Positions 12,350 through 25,300 of a DNA stretch of 64,000 nt are shown here, piece by piece. This stretch comes from Chrysoperla carnea (Eukaryota; Arthropoda; Insecta; Neuroptera; Chrysopidae): positions 47,217,935-47,281,934 of the forward strand of contig NC_058338.1 of assembly GCF_905475395.1 (NCBI RefSeq). Direction: 5' to 3'. The notes under the pieces are model-generated. The model saw only the letters and a list, made by a program, of their open reading frames with translations. It was not told the origin of the DNA and searched no databases. The position numbers were made by a program, and so were the translations under genes. How positions within the stretch are numbered: position 1 is the first letter of the stretch; each line of letters starts with the position of its first letter.

Positions 12350-12752
12350 TCATATTTTCGTTATCTATAGGAATATCGATTTGAAATTTAGCCTTTCTTA
12401 CAGGGTCCCATTTTTTGCGATACTAAACCGAATAGGGCCGATTCTTAATATTTTGCCTAGCGTCAAAGATGGTTAGAGATATCGAAAAAAAAAAAATTCG
12501 GAGATGGTTAGAAATATCGGTGCATGGGTATAAAAAAACATTCTAAGCCATTTTTTCTAATAATTTTTTTTCGATATCTCTAACCATCTCTGACGCTAGA
12601 CAAAATATTAATAATTGACCCTATTTGTTAATTAGTAGTAGGCTGAGTTTAAAGTTCAGATTTCGGCTAAATATTTTTTTAAATGTGATCCATCACCCTG
12701 TATGACTGTGCTAAATTTCAAATCGATATTCTTATAAATAACGAAAATATGA
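12350..12752. mobile_element. Foldback element with two nested inverted repeats
   Basis: The outer arms at 12350-12390 and 12711-12752 pair over about 40 bp (TCATATTTTCGTTAT against ATAACGAAAATATGA). The inner arms at about 12431-12492 and 12564-12626 also pair, through AATAGGG, TTAATATTTTG, CTAGCGTCA and GATGGTTAGAGATATCGA. Nothing coding lies inside. It fits a non-autonomous foldback transposon, or one element inserted in another of the same kind. Confidence 0.7.
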
Positions 12753-13380
12753 GGATGTCTTCATCTTAAATACGACACACTGTATACACAGTAGACCAGG
12801 TTATATCAGAAGATCTTCATCAAATGATAGATAACGTTAAGATCATGATAATTTCTCAATACACTTCTAGCCGGGAAAGCTCCCTTTCCATCATATAGAG
12901 AGTGTTGAAATTTTAGTAAATTATAGTGTGCCGAATTTTTAATTTTCTAAGCAATAATCACAATATTTTAATAATTTACTATGGGATACGCAGAGATAAA
13001 ATGAAGAATGAGGAAAAAATTTTTCGTAAACTTCAAATCTATATTTTCCAGGACAATTATATCTTAACTCTAAAAAAATTAAAGAATTTCCGGAAATTAT
13101 TTTTGCATGAGCTTATTTTATCTATATAAGTACTTTGTATATAGGTTAATACTTTCATTTGATACACCCACCATTAGATGCAATAGAAAAAATGTTTTAT
13201 TTAAATTATTTATCTAGCGTTGGGTGACGTCAAACCAACAAAAACCATATTATCTTTCCGTATGCATAACTAATATAACTTTTGATCGATTTCCACGTCA
13301 TAATTAATGTTTTCAAATATTGCTTTCTTTGGGTATCGCGTTTAACTCTTACCGTGATTATGCAGCGTTTTAGGAAAAGG

Positions 13381-13613
13381 TATACAGGGTGAGTCATTTA
13401 AATCTATAATGGCTAAAAGCTCGTTTTGTAGTTAATCAATAAAAAAATAACTTTAATACAAGTTGCAGAGTTTGATGGGGGACATCATGTTCTGACATCA
13501 GATTGGAACTTTTTCTTATGGTTTCTTTAATAGCTAATTTAGATCCTAAACGGTAAGAGATGCAATAACACTTTAAATTAGAAAGTTTATCGTCATAAAA
13601 AAACTAACATTTT
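13381..13613 (+). repeat. Dispersed direct repeat, copy B
   Basis: This is the partner of the copy at 11633, about 1.75 kb away in the same orientation. The nested foldback lies between the two copies. The two copies differ at many positions, so neither is a recent duplicate. Confidence 0.65.
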
Positions 13614-14327
13614 TAATCAAAGCCATTTTTTCGAAAATTGTCAGCTTTCAGAAGGCGAATCTCCTCTATGCGCTGATATTTTGTATGATTATTGTTTATA
13701 ATTTTACTTTTTAATTTACACAGCCGTATGACGTAATAACATAGTGATTAGTATTTCATGGTGTTAAAAAAAAGATTGTAAAAATATGAAATGAACTTGA
13801 ATATTTATTTGGTTATTTTATGAACTTTAAACTCACATTTTCCGACTGCTTTTAGCCGTTCCTATTTCAATAATTTATATATTTTTAGATTTTTTTCTTT
13901 AATAGATTAAAATACCCTATTTAGACAGATAATCATACAGAGAGTAATCACCGGCAAATTAATTCATTTTCACAATTTCCTCAATTTTTAAATATTCTAT
14001 AAATTTGTATAATACAATCAACCTTTATTAGAACCGTTTTTAGTAAGTCCGAGGTTAACTTGTGCATTTTTTACATATTAACTGTATTTAAATGGTAGAA
14101 AATTGATATAAATCTTAAAATGTTAATGAACATTTTACTGCTATCTGAAAAATGTTGATCGTGACTACCTGTGTAAGGTTAATTTAAGAAAATTTTTTTA
14201 TATTTATTTTATGAAAAAAATTGGTGCATAAGAAGTTGGTTTCCTTGTTGTGAACTTGCTACCTTTGTCCACATCTTTGGAAGATTAGAAAGATATGTTC
14301 TGATTTAGATGAAACTTTTTTTACCGT
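13614..14327. other. Gene-free stretch
   Basis: AT-rich with no gene, splice-bounded exon or clear repeat. Confidence 0.5.
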
Positions 14328-14597
14328 ATTGATAAATGATAAGTAATTAAGTGATCTAAATTGGAACTACTAAAAAAGTGGTCCACATTCCGTTTAATAG
14401 TACAAATTTTTATCGCCAGTTGGCGGGATTTATGTGATTTAAATTTGAATACTTTTATTGGCCTTAAAAAATGGTAAGTACAAGTATTGCCATCTGGTAG
14501 TCGAAATTGAAACTACTGAATTCGGGTCTACGTCTGATTTTAATTAGTATGAATTATTATCGCCAGTTGGCAAGTTCCAACTCACCGTTATCAATAG
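14328..14597 (+). mobile_element. MITE-like repeat, inverted partner of 17719-17987
   Basis: It begins GTATTGATAA and ends TTATCAATA, a short terminal inverted repeat. The internal marker TATCGCCAGTTGGCGGGATT occurs near one end and TATCGCCAGTTGGC again near the other. The reverse complement of 17719-17987 follows it block by block, including GGCCTTAAAAAATGGTAAGT. The element does not code for protein. Confidence 0.7.
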
Positions 14598-17500
14598 TAA
14601 ACCTTTAAATTTTTTTTAACTGTTTGTACATGGGCGAATTCTGGGGTATTAATGCTTTATTTTCTTCTTTTTTCCCAACTTGAGGGAAAAAAGAAAAATA
14701 TTGCTACCTGAAGTCTGTCTACAATAAGTTAATTAGTACTACCTGTCTTTTCTTTGACGACATTTTACTGTAGTACAACTTTTTATGCTCATTAAGTGTA
14801 CTTCTACTTACCCTTACATTAATACATCAGTTCTATTTATAAAACGGTTGGTATGCAATAAATTATTACACAAATACACCTTAGATTTGATACTTTTTTT
14901 CCTGTGTATGATATTGCGATAACATCGAAAGTTAATCATTTTACTGCAAAGGACCCCACACTAAGCTTTTGGGGAACTGAATCTCGTTCAAATCATATAG
15001 ATTAAAAAAAAGTTGTTTCTTATAAACATTTTTTCAAATTTCGTACCTCTTAACCGAGTCCTATTGAAGTCAAAGTCGTCGATTTTCGTCAGAAAATTAA
15101 AGAGGCCGGTTGATTGACTATGTTTGTATAAAAAAAAACACTAAATACGATGGAGGGAAATAATAATAATAAACTTGGCCTTCATTGTTAAAATTTATAG
15201 TTTTTAGCGGCAATTTTCATTGTTTTGAGGTTTTTCGACTTTTAAGGAAAACGGTGCGTTGGAAAAAAAGTTGCTGACCAATAAAGTAAGACTTTAACAA
15301 ACTTTTGTAAAAAAAATTAGACCTTTATTAAGTAGCTGTAAACTTAAACGTTCTATGTACATTAAATATAAAAATTTCCCAACAAATAAAACGAACCTTC
15401 AACGACAACTCACCTCTCTACGAGTGCATTTTTAGTATCTGAAACAAGTAAACCACGCCATGCAAGCCATCGTTTTAAGTCCCGAACATGGTGATCTTGA
15501 ATTTTAACATTTTCAATTTTGCTCCAGGCACATATCATCTTCCGTTAATTTCATTTCCACAAAGTATGTTTAACATTGTTGTCATAAGGAAATCAAAATA
15601 TATGCCCTCCCCCCCTCTAGCGCTGCCATCTAGCGGATATTTTTTAATCTTCAGAGGAAAAAGGCTTTTACGTCATAAAAAAAAGTTGTATCTCAAAATA
15701 TTATGTAGAGGTAATAAATTTGATTAGAATGTCGTACCTCGTGCCGGTGTATTTCTTATACTCATGTGTTGTGTGGTATGTGCGTTCCATTGTTGTACCT
15801 GTTCGGTTCATGTCATGAATTTTTCAACATGGGAGTATGAGTCTTCTCTCAACACATTGTTATTTGACGTCAGTTGTAAATAAGTAATCAATGAAAAGTT
15901 GACTATGTGAATGTAATGTTTGTTGTGGGTGTAGTTGGTGTATGTAATACTGTATACTGTGTATTGTACAGGGTATTAAAATATTATAAGTGTATGTGTT
16001 AGTTACCATAATATTTATGAAATTTAAACATTGTTATAGAATTCATATAAATATTTTATGAATTTTTAGCTGTGTTTGGTCCTATTTGTTTGTTTATAGA
16101 AAGTATGTGTAACATTTTTTTACAAAATTGTAGATTAATCTACAGTCTAGTCCAATAAACGAGGATTAAGCCCTCAAATTCTTTCCTATAGCTTCGATTG
16201 ACTTGAAAATTAAACGATAAGCAGGTAAGCCTCATGTAACAAAAGTTATATTTTGCCGAGTGCTGCTTTTGTCCAGAGGGTGGGAAAATATATGTTGACA
16301 ATGCCAACGGAAATCGGTAGAGAGATAAATTCTAAGCAAAAAGTGTCATTTAAGCATATGTCGAAAATTCAATACTTTCCGAGTTAGTAGCGATTGAAAT
16401 TCGGAGTTTTTATCGTCTAATAACTGAAAAATTTGACGTTTTTGGAAAAAACTATATCATACACTTTTTAAAATACTATAAAAGTCCTTTAAAATGAAAA
16501 AAATTCAAGTCATTTGCATTAAAAACGGAGTTATAATGAAAAGAACGTTGCTAATATCTTTTTTTTATGTTTTATTCACCACAAAAACTGATTTATTTAG
16601 TTAATGGTAACATGCTCAGTTCTAGCAGTTTCCCATATATATTTTTTGCATTAAAGCATTTAAAATTCAAAAAAAGTTTTCCAAAATACAAAAAAAATAT
16701 CTTTGTTTTTAAATTACCCGAAAAATAATTTTGGTAAATATTGATTGTAAACCTGAACTTTATATAAGAATTAGCATAATAAAAAATAATAGTAAAAGTT
16801 ATCTTTATATTACATCAGCCTTTTAAAATAGGTATACACAATTTATATAAAATGAAATCATAATTCTTGAATGTAAATTTTTTTTCTTGCCTTTTGCTAT
16901 TCTTTTTAAGTTGATGAGAAAAAAAATTCTTTGTATTTTAAACTTAAAAGAAAGAATAAAAATTTTTTGTTTATATTTATTTTATTCGTATATTTAATAT
17001 GCAATTTTATTTGTAGAGAGCGAACTTTTCTAATGTAAAATAGCACATTTGTCAAGATAGATACTTTTTTTTAATCATGAAATCTTGTACTTGCTAAGAA
17101 CACACGGGAACATCGTTTTTTTAAAGAAGTTAAAAAACTTAATTTGAATTATTAATGACAGTGCGATCATGACTGAACTATTGCAAAGAAAGGCCAAACA
17201 GTAATTTTTGTTATTGTCATCAGTAATTTTTGTTTGAATAGAGAAAACTATTCGGAATCGAATCTCAGAGTTTTCATCTTCACTAAACCAAGACCGATTA
17301 TATCAAAATTTGCGTAAAATTTATTTTCTTTATTCAAATTTCGAACGATTTTCTTAGAAACCCTGTATATAGATTCATTATCGAATGTATACAAAGTATA
17401 CATGAGTAGTCTGATAATCTTATATTTATATTTAATGAATTTTAAGCAAGTTTCAAGCATAAACACGTTTCAATTTACGATTTTATTTATAAAATGAAAT

Positions 17501-17718
17501 TAAAATTATAGTAATAAAAAACTTATATTAAGTGAAAACCATGCTCTTTTTGGGCAGCAAATTTGTAGATAAGCTTAGCTCCAAGGTATCAAAATATAGT
17601 TTTTTTTAAGAACAAATTTGCTTATAAGTATGACTTTCGGCTATTTCATCATAAACTTTAAGTAGCGCGCTCTTTTTGATTAATCTCGATCATAAAATGA
17701 TTAATGTTTATTATCAGT
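14598..17718. other. Gene-free region upstream of Lis-1
   Basis: No coding exon is recognised. The stretch 15720-16000 is less AT-rich than its surroundings and holds a perfect TGACGTCA at 15865-15872. An untranslated first exon or the promoter of Lis-1 could lie in this region, because the Lis-1 start exon begins at a splice acceptor (18083). I cannot point to the transcription start. The rest is AT-rich with many homopolymer runs. Confidence 0.45.
15865..15872. promoter_or_regulatory. Perfect CRE-type palindrome TGACGTCA
   Basis: The octamer is the consensus for CREB/ATF-family bZIP factors. It lies about 2.3 kb upstream of the Lis-1 start codon. Binding is not shown by sequence alone. Four more copies occur in the window (13225, 30939, 55224, 57395). 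Confidence 0.3.
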
Positions 17719-17987
17719 ATTTCTACTGATAACTGGGAGTTGCAACCCACCAACTGGCGATCATAATTCGTACTATTTAAAACATGAAGTGAGGCCTATT
17801 TCAGCAGTTCTAATTTAGAATACCAAAAGGCCATACTTGTACTTACCATTTTTTAAGGCCAATAAAAAATTTCAAATAAGCTAAATCCCGCCAACTGGCG
17901 ATAAAAATTCGTACTAATTAAAACTGAAAGTGGACCGCTTTTTCATTAGTTTAAATTCAGACCACCATGTTACTATTCATCAATACT
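17719..17987 (-). mobile_element. MITE-like repeat, inverted copy just upstream of Lis-1
   Basis: This is the reverse-complement partner of 14328-14597. It carries CCAACTGGCGAT twice and ACTTACCATTTTTTAAGGCC once. It ends about 95 bp before the splice acceptor that precedes the Lis-1 start exon, so it lies within the last intron of the 5' UTR. Confidence 0.7.
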
Positions 17988-18083
17988 CCCGATTTCATTT
18001 CTATTGGTTTGTTAATAACGAAATTTCCAACATTAGTTTACACATTCCTGGTTTTACTCTATTTCTTGTTTGTTTTGTTTCAG

Positions 18084-18161
18084 ATTATGGAATCTAGAAT
18101 CTAAGGCACCTGGTAATTCTTTTCTAAACATTTTTCCCACTGACGGTTTTTGAAAACGATC
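18084..18161 (+). other. Lis-1: 5' UTR part of the Lis-1 start exon
   Basis: A pyrimidine-rich tract ending TTTGTTTCAG at 18083 looks like a splice acceptor. The following 78 bases lead to the start codon and hold in-frame stops, so they are untranslated. At least one further untranslated exon upstream is implied and was not located. Confidence 0.6.
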
Positions 18162-21100
18162 ATGAAAATGGTGTTGTCACAACGGCAGAGGGAGGAGCTG
18201 TACGTATTTCAAAAAAATAAATAATTTCTTATCAAATTTCTAAATTTAATTTGTTTTACATGCAGAAACAAAGCTATCGCTGATTATTTAAGTACCAATG
18301 GATATATGGATGCTTTAGAAGCATTCAAAAAGGAAGCCGATATGCCTGGTGAAGTTGAACGTAAATTTGGTGGTTTGCTTGAAAAGAAATGGACGTCAGT
18401 TATTCGTTTGCAAAAAAAAGTCTCAGAATTAGAAATGAAACTATCCGAAGCCGAAAAAGAATTTATCGAAGGTGCACCAACCCGTAGTAAACGATCTCCG
18501 AATGAATGGATTCCACGTCCACCAGAAAAATATTGTCTTACGGGACATCGAGCGCCTGTCACAAAAGTAATTTTATTTTAAATATTAACATTACTAGAGA
18601 GTTATTGATGAATTTCTTGAGTTATAATTCATGTTATAAATGTTTCAAAGAAATCGACTTTTGTCGATATGATAAAGTATTAATAAGGCAATCAATCCAG
18701 GAAATTCGTGTAGTAATTCGCGCACATTTTCACAATGCACTTATGCCGTTAATGAGCAACAAGTAATGAGTCACAATACTTGTATTATCCGCATATACAT
18801 AAAAAACTTATGCTCTTGGATGATCAGAGATAATTCACTTACATAAAGTATAAATAGGATTAGTCCAAGATATCCTTGTGGGACTGAAATATATACGCTT
18901 TGCCACGAAAATAATAATGTCGATAAAATTCCATTTTTACATAAGTTTCAATAAACAATTTCTACTTTCTATACATTAGAATATGAAACTTCTGTCACGT
19001 TTCTGACCACTCGCAGAAATAAATTCATTCACAACTTTTTTCTGGGTATTATAATGACGGATTAAATTTGTCAATGGTTTTTAGTTTACAAAAACAGAGA
19101 CCACATTTTAATAAACCTTCTTTTTTTTAGGTTATATTTCATCCTATATTTAGTATAATGGTTTCGGCAAGTGAAGACGCTTCACTCAAAGTGTGGGATT
19201 TCGAAACTGGTGAATATGAGCGAACTTTAAAAGGTCACACAGATTCCGTACAAGATATTGCATTCGATCATACTGGTAAACTTTTAGGTATGTAAATTCT
19301 AGCCTCTTACATTTTTCCAATACATACGTTACTGACTTTCTCCCCTGTTTGTCCACAGTATCTTGTAGTGCAGATATGTCAGTGAAATTATGGAATTTTT
19401 CACAGACATATGAATGTATGAAAACGATGCACGGTCACGATCATAATGTGAGTAGTGTGGCATTTATGCCAGCTGGTGATTTTGTCGTTTCATCGTCGCG
19501 AGATAAAACAATTAAAGTGTGGGAGGTATCCACTGGGTAAGTAGAATCAAAGTATATTATTATTATCTCATTAATAATATAATAATTAGCCCACTTTTTA
19601 TATTGTATTATTTTGATAATAGTTTTTATATAAACAATTAATTATTATAATTAATTTTCACACTTCCTAGTGTTACATTCTACACGCAAAAATGGTTAAA
19701 TAATTACTTATCTCTTTTGCTCTGTTACAATAACAATTAATTCGTTTTTAATAATAATTTTATTTATATCGAGTTTCATCGATTTCCGAAAATGAACGTG
19801 TGAAAAAATGATATTTGATTTTTAGATAGATTCAAACAAAAAAATGTTCTTGTTTTTAAAAGGAACATCTTTCTACTTTTAAGTGTTATTCTATCTCTTA
19901 CCTATAACGAAAACCAGTTGATCTTCCAAGTGATTTTGACTTTTAAGGTCAAAGTTCAATTTGAGATCCCTATAGATGCCTTTGATACAAACAACTATTG
20001 CTTGAAACTTTTTCGTTTATACTTAAAAGAAAGATACAATAAAGAGTGACAATCAAACTCGGAAAATAACGGTTCAACCGGCTCAGTAGCCGTGCGAATA
20101 AAGGCGTAATCGCCTTTAATCGTTTGACTACTGAGAGGTCACCCACATGATAAATGTAATTGTATATTCGAATGTAGTTTATTATAAATAAAAATTAAAA
20201 GTAATGATGTGGGTGGCCTCTGTTATAGATGGATGTCTGAAAAACGAAGGTTAAGCTCTATTATTATTATTAACTTTTGCTTGAAACTTTTTCTTACAAG
20301 AAAGATTCAATTAAGAGTGACCGGGAACTTCTGGTACCTACTGTATATACGGTGTTACTACGTATACCTACTGTAAAATTACGGTTTTAGAAAAAAATGT
20401 TATATACTAAAGTTATAAAGCTGCAATGGTTGAATAAGTTCTGATCTTATGGGTGGCTTGACATTCAAGGTTACTGAAAAATATGGAGGGTAAAGAAAAT
20501 GGGGACAATCTCTGTGTTAAACTAAGTGATCCTAAAATTGCATTAAATTAAGATGACATGTATTTATCCGAATATAGATCGGTAGTACAAAAGCAAACAT
20601 AAAAACTAAAATTTTTTTAATTTTATTTAGGTACTGTGTTAAAACATATACAGGCCACGCAGAGTGGGTTCGTATGGTAAGACCTTCCCCCGATGGTTTT
20701 TATATTGCATCATGCTCAAATGATCAAACAGTTCGAGTTTGGATGACAAATAGCAAAGAATGCAAGGTAAGTTTAAGTTTCAACAAGCCTCTTGTATCAA
20801 GTGATTGATTATTGGGTGAAAATTTTTCTAAAAGAAATGAGTGTTCTATATGGTCCGTTCTTTGAATTTTGCACTTACGAGCATCAAACCCTAATTTATA
20901 TAACAGGACTGGCTAATACTCTGCAGGCGTTTTGCTGATATATGAATGTGTTAAATCTTTGTGTTAAACTGAATTTTTTTTTTTGAGTATAAAGATATTC
21001 CTTTCTATTTTGTTGACAGGTTGTATTACGTGATCATGACCATGTTGCCGAATGTATTGCATGGGCACCAGATTCATCATTCAACGAAATAAATGAATCT

Positions 21101-22375
21101 AGTTCAAAGGATAATAAGAAGAGTGTTGGTTCATATCAAGGACCATTTTTGGCATCTGGTTCAAGAGATAAAACAATACGTGTATGGGATGTAGCAATTG
21201 GTGTTTGTGTATTTACATTAATTGGTCATGATAATTGGGTACGTGGTATTGTTTTTCATCCAGCTGGTAAATTTTTAATATCAGCTAGTGATGATAAAAC
21301 ATTACGAGTATGGGATATTCGTAATCGACGTTGTGCTAAAACACTCGAAGCGCATAAACATTTTTGCACATCTGTTGGTAAGTGACATTTTTTTCATGTT
21401 AAGTTTTGTTGTGTTTACATGTTTTTCATTATAAATCGCGGCTCTGCATTTGTGTGCACACTTTCAAGGATACAGAATACTATTTCTAGTTATAAACGAG
21501 ATAAGTTAGGTTACTATTTCGGAACTCAGTTATAGCGATATGATGTGAATTTTTTTTTGTTCCATTTAAAAAACCAAAAACTTCCTCACTTTAAGAAAAT
21601 TTTGAATCAAATAATAAAGCGTTATGCCTTAAAAAATTGACGCTTTTTTGGCAAACATTGTCATGAACTTTTCGTAAACATTTTTGAGTTTATGGTAATT
21701 CTAAAATAAATAGGAGATACAAAAGGGGTGAATTTCTAAAAAAGAACTTAAATATGGAATTTTCACGGTAGGATAATGGTAATGGAAAACGTCCATAAAA
21801 ACTCTTCTTACTTCATATATTTTATATGGCTAACAAAATAGCTCACAATCGGTATATAAATAAAGTTTTGTCTCTGTCTTTTCTCTCGATATGTAGCTCC
21901 ATATTGAGAAATATTAACTTTTGCAACTTAAAAATACTTGTATCTACGATCTAGTACAGAAAAAAATAGATGATAAATTACAAATGTCTCGAGAACTGTC
22001 AAAGTTAAACTTCAGTCAACTTAGCCAAAAGCCATTTTGCTTGCTGCTTTTTATGCAATACTCCCTTCATGTTTCCATTGACTTTAGACAACAAAGTGAT
22101 AATTTTATTTAAATTTTTGTACATAAATAGTTTTTGTAAATAAAATTTTTACCTCCTCCTTATATTTGGGGCACTTCCTTTTTTTATATTTGGATAGTAT
22201 TCAAATGTAGCATAATATTAATTTCTTTTTTACAATAACAAAAAATATTTTTAATTTAGAAATATATATATAAAATAACTTAATATTTTTTTATTTTACA
22301 GATTTCCATAAAACTCATCCGTACGTAATTACTGGCAGCGTCGATCACACAGTCAAAGTGTGGGAATGTCGCTAA
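18162..22375 (+). CDS. Lis-1: Lis-1 (PAFAH1B1), dynein regulator, complete, seven coding exons
   Basis: LIS1 binds cytoplasmic dynein and Nde1/Nudel and controls dynein motility, nuclear migration and spindle positioning. In mammals it is also the non-catalytic subunit of PAF acetylhydrolase 1B. Coding exons: 18162-18199, 18266-18566, 19131-19287, 19359-19536, 20631-20766, 21020-21377, 22302-22375. All introns are GT-AG and phases join without a break, giving 413 aa (human has 410). The protein opens [13 protein letters not shown], the family's usual start. A LisH dimerisation motif covers about residues 7-39 and a coiled coil about 55-85. Seven WD40 blades follow, with ends such as [72 protein letters not shown] and [12 protein letters not shown]. 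It closes at KVWECR like other orthologues. The loop before blade 5 (about residues 286-305) is the variable region. No defect is seen. Confidence 0.97.
18567..19130 (+). other. Lis-1 intron 2
   Basis: A 564-base intron from GTAATT to a TTTTTTTTAG acceptor. The first donor is non-consensus at +5. A reading frame running from the exon into this intron continues only by chance. I see no exon or RNA inside. Confidence 0.8.
19537..20630 (+). other. Lis-1 intron 4, carrying repeat relics
   Basis: At 1094 bases this is the longest Lis-1 intron, with a GTAAGT donor. About 19840-19910 resembles the middle of the dispersed repeat at 30781-31440 (an AAAAAATGTTC block, then GTTATTCTATCTCT). A structured segment at 20082-20220 is listed separately. 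Confidence 0.7.
20082..20220. repeat. Compound hairpin in Lis-1 intron 4
   Basis: CTCAGTAG at 20082-20089 pairs with CTACTGAG at 20128-20135. Inside this, AAAGGCG and CGCCTTT pair around a TAAT loop at 20100-20117. A second arm, GAGGTCACCCACAT at 20135-20148, pairs with 20207-20220 at 13 of 14 positions. The shape suggests a small SINE or MITE. GGTTCAA and GGCTCAGTAG are faintly tRNA-like but no full cloverleaf forms. Confidence 0.5.
21378..22301 (+). other. Lis-1 intron 6
   Basis: A 924-base intron from GTAAGT to TTTTACAG. No internal exon or clear repeat is seen. Confidence 0.75.
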
Positions 22376-25300
22376 ATGAAATAAAATATATAACTACAAA
22401 ATAACTTAAATAATCGTTTGTCCTTGCGCTTGTTTTTCTCGAACATTTATTAAAAAATATAAATTCAAAACATACAAAAAAATGCTCTATGTCGCCCCGT
22501 ATTACTGTTATATTAACTTATAGCCGAATTATATTCCAAGAAAAATATATAATTCCACTTCATATAAATCTATTTTGACAAAAAACAGTAATATTAAAAC
22601 AAAACCATTTACAAGATGAGTCCGGAGAAAGGCAGCAACTTTCAGGATAATATATAATCTTCCTATAAAAGTAGGATAGAAAACTTTTTGGATTATTTTT
22701 GTGTTCAAAATTTATTTCTAGACCATGTTGTTTACGAAGAAGTCATCCAAACAATGTGGAAGTAAAGATAAGCTGCGCTGGCGGTATAGCTCTTATTGTT
22801 AATACCATTAGCGCAAGCCTAAGTGATATTCGAACAACACTGCAAATCGAAAAGAAAAAAACCGATATTTGCTGCATTCTCCTTAAACATAGTCTGTATA
22901 GACTGTCACCTTTCATCATAATTCTCATGACTCCGTATATATATTTATCTACCTATTATCCTTGGAGAAGACACTAGAGTTTTTTAAAATTATATTGCAT
23001 ATTTATATAATCTTTTTAGAAGGATATGATATGATCGTCACTATAAAAAAATACCACTTAAGATTTGATGATACCTTAAAAACTCATTTTTTAAACATAA
23101 GTAATTAGTTTTGTTTTCTTTTATTAATTAATCGTACTATATTATTAATTTAATTATTATTATTACTCTGTATAACGGAATTACAAAATTTTGTTCATTT
23201 TAAAAAAAAGTTCAGTTAATGTTTTCTAGGTTTGTGTTGTTTAACTGTCATTATATTTATGTATGAGTCGTTTGTAATTGAAAATCATTGTTTTCTAAAA
23301 TTTATATACCAAACATTTACAGAACATTTTTAGCTAGGGAACGCTATTCTACTAGGAGATTATTTTATAAAACAGTTGACAAGCTAGATCATTCATACTA
23401 ACATCGGTAAAATGGCCAACCCTTCTTTTTCAAAGAAAGAATAGACATTCAAATAGAAATGGCCTCCCTTTAGGGAATTGATTTTTACTTTAACATCAGT
23501 AAAATCATTATAATTAGAAAACTACTCGTTTAGCGCATTATTTCGGACTTCGAAAAATGTTCAAAACCATTAGAATGAGTGATTTTAGATATATATTGAT
23601 TTCTCCATCAGAATATTATCATGCTTACATCAAATTACTGCGGCTACCATGCTAATCTCCCTGTGCCAGTAGCGAGAACTCAAATTAAAAATAATTTATC
23701 CTTAGATATCTTCATAGATTCGTCACCGTTTGGACGCAAAAAAAACTTATTCTAAAATATTTTCCGTTAAACAGTAATTTTTTTTAAAAACAATACATTT
23801 TAACTATAAACGATCTTTTTAAATAAAATAAACATTGTAAAAAAGATTTATATATTTAAAACAAATTCAAATAATATGCAATATATATTAAATATCAAAT
23901 TTTAAAACATTATTAATACTTCTTTTTTTTTTCTTAAAAATTATTGTAATGAGGCTTTATTTTAATTTAAATAAATTTAGAGAAAATAAAATGGTGTGCC
24001 AATATCGTATAAAAAACAAACCAGATATATTTATGTTTCCATGAGAAATCAAACAATTTATTCTTTTAAGAAGAAATTTTAATCCAGAATCTAGCTTTTG
24101 ATTCTGTTGGAATGTTTACGCGGGGATACTTTTCTACTTTTCTTGGGAAATGTTTAATTGATGCCCTGGGAAATTTTTACCACTCGGATTTAAGGTCGTT
24201 ATCTAGTATGCTAAGACGTAATTATAATGGCGACTAACACATATTGTAAAGAATGACAGAACCTGATCGTTCATTCGATTATCAGATGTTTTGTAACCAG
24301 TGTTTATGGAGTAACAACAATACGACGTTGTCTAACTGTGTTTGAGGCCACAGCTTTCGACTCTTTCCAAGACAGTCCGAAATTTGTTGTCTCTTCATTA
24401 ATTGAATTGCACTTTATTTTCTGGTTAAAAATTGTCAATTTAGTTTTTAGCGATAACTGGTTGAATTCAAACAAACATCAATACGAATGTCCTACATTTC
24501 TAGATACACACTTGCGTTGCTACCATTTGCTTTCCATGTGAGAAGAATTATGGGTAGCATTACAAATGAAATTTTTCTTTACGTTGGAATGATTTAATGT
24601 CAAATAATAATTCTGTTTTAATTTCACGGTCAGCGCTTCTTGAAGAAGGAAAAGTATAAAAATGTACCGTGACTACACACTATGCTGTAATTTGAATAAC
24701 TTTAGTTGTCTAAAAGTTGCCATTTTTGGAACTTGATTTTCTATCGATAATTAAATATTGCACTCCCAAAATAAATAAAAATATTTTTGGCGAAACTTTG
24801 AAAAAAATCGTTCAGATTTAGACGTAATATAAGCACGAAACCTAAGTATGGATAGAAGCTTTTAGAAAATCAAAGAATCTTAAAATTGAATCAGTATTTA
24901 ACGAGCAGCTTTTTATAAAATTATATTAGTTGCCATTTTTATTATTTAACCATTGGAAAATGTACTAGTTGATAGATTGATTTCCGAACTGAAAATAAGT
25001 CCTAGGATATCCATTAAATTCTTGTAAGAAAAAATTCCCTCTACAAAAGCGTTTCTACAGAACCATGGCCAAAAATTGGAGAATTTGAAAAGAAAAATAA
25101 ATTTACCTCTTTTACATGGAAGGTAAATAAATATTTTTTCGATTAGCTATAGATGGATTCTAATGCTATTTTTTTTGTTTTCTTTTTAAATTTGTTATTC
25201 AAGTTATGAGTTAATGAAATAAGTGATACTAAAAACTAAATAATTTTTGTTTTGGGACGTTAATTTTAGTAATTTAGTGGTTTAATTATAAAAATTTTAT

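Noticed and set aside
18284-18766. Minus-strand frame at 18284-18562 and plus-strand frame at 18506-18766
   Set aside because: The first is antisense to Lis-1 exon 2. The second is in another frame running from exon 2 into intron 2.
22699-22977. 92-codon plus-strand frame downstream of Lis-1
   Set aside because: No family resemblance, and it probably lies in the 3' UTR. The overlapping minus frame is its mirror.
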